Below the pieces are notes generated by a model that saw nothing but the letters and a program-made list of their open reading frames with translations, did not search any database and was not told the DNA's origin. DNA of 28,467 nucleotides from contig LUJP01000016.1 in NCBI GenBank assembly GCA_001689535.1, forward strand, positions 1 through 28,467. The letters are read 5' to 3'. How positions within the stretch are numbered: the first letter of the stretch is position 1; the number at the start of each line of letters is the position of its first letter. Positions 25,566-28,467 of this stretch are shown in pieces. The translations under genes were made by a program, and so were the position numbers. The DNA comes from Bacteroidales bacterium M5 (GTDB taxonomy: Bacteria > Bacteroidota > Bacteroidia > Bacteroidales > Muribaculaceae).

Positions 25566-26321
25566 TCAATAAAGGAAATAGATTGCAGAGGCCCCTACAA
25601 GGAACATCACCTCGCAGATAAGATATGCCGCCCCGCAGCAGTCGCCAGTGTAACCGCCAAGCTTCCTGCGCATCAGCGCCAGCAGGAATATGATAGCGAG
25701 AACAGGCAGCACGCACGCAAAAAGCAACCGATAGCCTATGAAATAAGACGATATAAGAAGAGGCACCATGCCGAAGATGACACACAGGATTCGCTGACAG
25801 GAATTCATTCCTGAATAGGTAATGCCATTCTTCGGGCCCTCGGGACGGGTGTAATGAAGGAAACCAATAGTCTGGGCCCCGCAGAAACGGGCAAACGAAT
25901 CAGCTGCGAAGAATACACAGGCACCCACCCACGGCGTCATTTCCGCAAGAAGCGACACGGTGAGAATGTAATAGAGAATAAGGCCGATAACACCGTAGGT
26001 TCCGATGTGGGAATCTTTCATTATCGCAAGCATGCGCTCGCGCGAACCGCCGCAGCCAAAAGCGTCGCAGAAGTCAGCGAGGCCGTCTTCGTGAAGCGAA
26101 CCGGTTATTAACAGACGGCATATCAAGCCTATTACAATGGCAGGCAGCCAGGGCATCACAGCCGACAGCCCGAGCATTATCAGAGCTGCGGCACCGCCGG
26201 TGAGCCATCCTACCAGGGGCCAGTAAACAACCACATTGGAATAAGCTTCTTTGGGCGGATTCACCACTCTCCACAGCGGAAGCCGCGTGAAAAACATGAA
26301 TGCGGCCAGTATACTGTTCAT
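25566..26321 (-). CDS. cobS: Adenosylcobinamide-GDP ribazoletransferase
   Basis: A 251-residue polytopic inner-membrane enzyme that joins adenosylcobinamide-GDP and alpha-ribazole (phosphate), the last major step in B12 assembly. The family block LHEDGLADFCDAFGCGGSRE with IMKDSHIGTYG is clear near residues 77-107, after MFFTRLPL at the N-terminus. Six or more hydrophobic segments are visible, including LIMLGLSAVMPWLPAIVIGL. The cobT stop and cobS start form TGATATG with a single base between them. Confidence 0.95.
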   Translation of the reverse strand: MNSILAAFMFFTRLPLWRVVNPPKEAYSNVVVYWPLVGWLTGGAAALIMLGLSAVMPWLPAIVIGLICRLLITGSLHEDGLADFCDAFGCGGSRERMLAIMKDSHIGTYGVIGLILYYILTVSLLAEMTPWVGACVFFAADSFARFCGAQTIGFLHYTRPEGPKNGITYSGMNSCQRILCVIFGMVPLLISSYFIGYRLLFACVLPVLAIIFLLALMRRKLGGYTGDCCGAAYLICEVMFLVGASAIYFLY

Positions 26322-26322
26322 A

Positions 26323-27360
26323 TCAGAAATATCTTGTTACGTTGGCATCGCCAAACTGATCCATACGCGTGATCATCCTGACAGCCGATTCAATAATGGG
26401 ATAGGCACAGACGGCACCGCTGCCTTCACCGAGACGAAGATTAAGCCTGAGCAAAGGCATGGCATGAAGGGCTTCGAGCATGCGACGATGACCGTTCTCG
26501 TCACCCTGATGGCCGAATATGGCGTAATCGAGCACCTGAGGATACAGCCGTGAAGCAGCGAGAATGCAGGACGTCATAATGAAACCATCGACAATCACAA
26601 GCATTCCGAGTTCGGCAGCGCGAAGCATAGCTCCAACGGCCATTACCATCTCGTAGCCTCCGAACCAAGCCATCTTGCTGCGCACATCGTCAGCGCCGGT
26701 ATAATTGTCGATGGCGCTGCGGAGAACATCGCGCTTGTGGCGTATGCCGGCATTGTTCAGGCCTGCACCCGCTCCGACACATTCGTCTATGGGTATATCG
26801 GCAAAGAGGCTCATCCAAACGGCCGAAGAAGAAGTGTTGCCGCTTCCCATCTCTCCAAAGCTGATTATGTTGCAGCGGGTATCGGCATGAATACCGTCAA
26901 CTACTGCAGCTCCGCTTTCAAGGCACCGCTCAAACTCTTCGCCGGTCATGGCCGGCCCATGAAGAAAACTACGGGTGCCCCGCCCTATCTTCTTGTCGAT
27001 TATTCCGTGGTCCTGAGGGATGTCGTAGTCAACTCCGGCGTCAACCAGCACAAGCTTGAATCCATGCTGCTCGCAGAGAAAATTTATTCCGGCACCACCC
27101 TTTGAAAAATGGCTGAGCTGCTGCCAGGTTACCTCCTTGGGCGATACGGTCACGCCTTCCTCGATAATGCCATGGTCGGCAGCGAACAATACATTGTGAG
27201 GCTCATGAAGTGCAGGCTGGAGCGTCTTTTGAACAAGGCAGATCTGAAGAGCAAGGTCTTCAAGCATTCCAAGCGAGCCTTTGGGCTTTGTGAGATTGTC
27301 AATTCGGGCAATCACGCTCTCGCGCATCGAAGTGTCTACAGGCTTTATATTGAATTCCAT
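26323..27360 (-). CDS. cobT: Nicotinate-nucleotide:DMB phosphoribosyltransferase
   Basis: A 345-residue cytoplasmic enzyme that makes alpha-ribazole phosphate from nicotinate mononucleotide and dimethylbenzimidazole or another lower-ligand base. Typical blocks: LTKPKGSLGMLEDLA, VLFAADHGIIEEGVTVSPKEVT, FLHGPAMT, ISFGEMGSGNTSSSA, GAGAGLNNAG, and the catalytic glutamate in LRLGEGSGAVCAYPII near residue 315. No bluB or bza gene for base synthesis is seen in the window, so the lower ligand is unknown. It starts 21 bases after cobU. Confidence 0.96.
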   Translation of the reverse strand: MEFNIKPVDTSMRESVIARIDNLTKPKGSLGMLEDLALQICLVQKTLQPALHEPHNVLFAADHGIIEEGVTVSPKEVTWQQLSHFSKGGAGINFLCEQHGFKLVLVDAGVDYDIPQDHGIIDKKIGRGTRSFLHGPAMTGEEFERCLESGAAVVDGIHADTRCNIISFGEMGSGNTSSSAVWMSLFADIPIDECVGAGAGLNNAGIRHKRDVLRSAIDNYTGADDVRSKMAWFGGYEMVMAVGAMLRAAELGMLVIVDGFIMTSCILAASRLYPQVLDYAIFGHQGDENGHRRMLEALHAMPLLRLNLRLGEGSGAVCAYPIIESAVRMITRMDQFGDANVTRYF

Positions 27361-27381
27361 ATCTCGTATTTTAATATATCA

Positions 27382-27888
27382 TTACTTAATCTTTACCGGA
27401 ATGCCGCTCACCACAAGATAGACCTCCGAGGCGCGCTCGGCTACCCATTGGTTGACGGCGCCCTGCACGTCGGCGAAACGGCGCTGAAGCGCGTTGGGCG
27501 AAACGCCTCCGAGTCCAATCTCATTTGTGACGACTATGAAATCGGCCATGCGTGAAAAGAGAGCTTCAAGCTCGGCAGTCACAAAATTAACAGTTACTTT
27601 GACATCCTCACCGCATTCAAAGAACCAATTCGTAGCCAAAAGCGTCAGGCAGTCCAGAAGCACCACATCGCCTTCACCTATTCCGGCCTCAGAAACTTTC
27701 AACGCTACCTCTAAATTGACCCAGCGGTCGCCCCGCCGCTCCTTATGAACATCCACACGTTTACGAAACTCGTCATCGAAAACCCGCGCGGTAGCCAGAT
27801 AGCAGGGCCTGTCGCTTTTTGACAAAGCAAGTTTCTCGGCAAAAAGACTTTTTCCGGACCTCTGGCCCCCGGTAATCATCGTTATCAT
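27382..27888 (-). CDS. cobU: Adenosylcobinamide kinase/guanylyltransferase
   Basis: A 168-residue bifunctional enzyme that phosphorylates adenosylcobinamide and then activates it with GTP. The P-loop TGGQRSGKSLFAEKLA begins at residue 6; YLATARVFDDEFRKRVDVHKERRG holds the region around the histidine that receives GMP; VVLLDCLTLLATNWFF, VVTNEIGLGGVSPN and GAVNQWVAERASEVYLVVSGIPVKI follow the family pattern. The ATG at 27888 matches the usual spacing to the P-loop; an internal ATG at 27879 would shorten it too much. First gene of the nucleotide-loop operon; no promoter is visible directly upstream, but one lies about 350 bases away. Confidence 0.95.
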   Translation of the reverse strand: MITMITGGQRSGKSLFAEKLALSKSDRPCYLATARVFDDEFRKRVDVHKERRGDRWVNLEVALKVSEAGIGEGDVVLLDCLTLLATNWFFECGEDVKVTVNFVTAELEALFSRMADFIVVTNEIGLGGVSPNALQRRFADVQGAVNQWVAERASEVYLVVSGIPVKIK

Positions 27889-28115
27889 TTTTACTTTTAC
27901 AATTCTGATTGGTTACTTTATTGCTTTTCAGACTCGCACGAGAATCGTCGCTATTTTATGGCGAGAATTTGATTCGTTGGGGTTCTGAAGCCTTTGCAGA
28001 TTGATTCGTTGCGAAGTAGTTGGGTATGGTTGGTAGTTAAGGATTATTCGTTACAGAGTTGGTTGATTACGGTTGTGGTTCTTGTCATTATTATGGGTTG
28101 ATGGCGGAAGATTTA
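27889..28115 (-). promoter_or_regulatory. A/C-rich untranslated stretch before cobU
   Basis: No gene is supported. In the sense of the cobU transcript the sequence is strongly A/C-rich and seems poor in structure. Three copies of ATTCGTT (plus-strand reading; 27972-27978, 28004-28010, 28046-28052) lie in it, and a weak hairpin can be drawn at TCGC/GCGA (about 27948-27964). No cobalamin aptamer elements were found. It may be a long leader of the cobU operon. Confidence 0.3.
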
Positions 28116-28217
28116 TTACGAGGCTGTCAGTACAAACTGGTCAGTGGTAAACTGATTGTTACACCCCCTAACCCGTAGGCTCCCTCCTGTTTGGATGGTT
28201 GTAGTTTGATGCGTCAT
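28116..28217 (-). CDS. Possible 33-residue small ORF
   Basis: A short frame from an ATG at 28217 to a double TAA. The product begins MTHQTTTIQTGGSLR and ends NQFTTDQFVLTAS; it is rich in Thr and has no signal peptide or membrane segment. Its ATG is about 15 bases after the start predicted from a strong minus-strand promoter, so if transcribed it would be the first frame on the RNA, ahead of cobU. It may be a leader peptide, a small stand-alone protein or a chance frame over an RNA element. I do not recognise it. Confidence 0.3.
   Translation of the reverse strand: MTHQTTTIQTGGSLRVRGCNNQFTTDQFVLTAS
28126..28154. repeat. Tandem pair of GTCAGT...AAACTG repeats
   Basis: Two head-to-tail units, GTCAGTACAAACTG (28126-28139) and GTCAGTGGTAAACTG (28140-28154). 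Each is itself an inverted repeat (CAGT, four or five bases, ACTG), so the pair could be two protein-binding sites or two small hairpins. They lie inside the possible small ORF. Confidence 0.6.
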
Positions 28218-28238
28218 AGCTAACGACGACCTCTTTTG

Positions 28239-28270
28239 CAAAGTTACTAACTTTTTTTATTCCCTTGCAA
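28239..28270 (-). promoter_or_regulatory. Minus-strand promoter upstream of small ORF and cobU
   Basis: On the minus strand TTG (28270-28268), a 21-base spacer and TAACTTTG (28246-28239) form a good Bacteroidetes promoter. The predicted start is near 28232. It could drive the small ORF and, with a leader of about 340 bases, the cobU operon. Confidence 0.6.
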
Positions 28271-28370
28271 CACCTTGGTAAATCTGACCTATCTTTCTCA
28301 TTTCCACGATCTATCTCCCCATCATTATTTCCTCCCTAACGAAAACACAACGACATCACTTCAAAAAAAA

Positions 28371-28402
28371 TTTGCATATATAAAAAATGTTCCCTACCTT
28401 TG
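28371..28402 (+). promoter_or_regulatory. Promoter of tRNA gene
   Basis: TTTG (28371-28374), a 20-base spacer and TACCTTTG (28395-28402) match the Bacteroidetes consensus. The predicted start lies about 35 bases before the mature tRNA 5' end. Confidence 0.8.
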
Positions 28403-28444
28403 CATCGCTTTTAAGGAAAAACACTTCCTAAGAGCCAAAAAGGA

Positions 28445-28467
28445 GATTCGCTAGCTCAGCTGGTAGA
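28445..28467 (+). tRNA. tRNA gene, 5' part (probably Lys)
   Basis: GATTCGC forms the 5' acceptor strand, followed by TA (positions 8-9), D-stem GCTC and D-loop AGCTGGTAGA, all in canonical tRNA spacing. The window ends before the anticodon. The 5' half resembles Bacteroidetes tRNA-Lys as I recall it, so the amino acid is a guess. Confidence 0.85.

Noticed and set aside
27889..28238. Cobalamin riboswitch in the cobU leader
   Set aside because: CCACTG occurs once on the minus strand, but the B12 box, the GGGAAGG element and the GCTGCTG core are absent.
1..28467. CRISPR arrays, insertion sequences, phage genes
   Set aside because: No regularly spaced repeats, transposase, integrase or phage-like proteins were found on reading both strands; the only tandem repeat is the short pair at 28126-28154.

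Overview
The window reads as a chromosomal segment of a Bacteroidales bacterium, possibly of the Muribaculaceae; the family is a guess from protein style. Support for the order comes from promoters of the Bacteroidetes type (TTTG or TTG, about 20 bases, then TAnnTTTG), few Shine-Dalgarno sites, a TonB receptor with an N-terminal carboxypeptidase-regulatory-like domain, and a lipoprotein carrying a surface-export-like acidic stretch just after its cysteine.

Layout. Bases 1-4592 hold two housekeeping genes, dnaE and a thioredoxin, the latter with its own promoter and terminator. From 4633 to 27888 nearly everything concerns vitamin B12. A promoter and a clear cobalamin riboswitch (about 4668-4838) precede an uptake operon: a BtuB-like TonB receptor, a DUF4374-like surface lipoprotein, a cobaltochelatase CbiK with a signal peptide, then an ABC importer (btuF, btuC, btuD). 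Facing it is a minus-strand operon of four two-domain genes (cbiH-cbiC, cbiE-cbiT, cbiG-cbiF, cbiJ-cbiD) that covers eight corrin-ring enzymes. From a divergent promoter region a plus-strand operon (cbiA, PduO-type adenosyltransferase, cbiP, cobD, cbiB) does amidation, adenosylation and aminopropanol attachment. A last minus-strand operon (cobU, cobT, cobS, cobC) builds the nucleotide loop. Together they give uptake, cobalt insertion, corrin synthesis and lower-ligand assembly. Precorrin-2 synthesis and cbiL are not in the window.

Between the divergent operons (19046-19766) lies a decayed gene with an intact intrinsic terminator. Upstream of cobU (27889-28444) is an A/C-rich stretch (minus-strand sense) that contains a possible 33-codon ORF directly downstream of a good minus-strand promoter. 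The window ends inside a tRNA gene, probably tRNA-Lys, with its own promoter.

The most unusual points are the exported CbiK within a riboswitch-led uptake operon, the limitation of a recognisable riboswitch to the uptake operon, the consistent fusion of the corrin-ring enzymes, and the small ORF with its tandem repeats upstream of cobU. No CRISPR array, insertion sequence or phage gene was seen.
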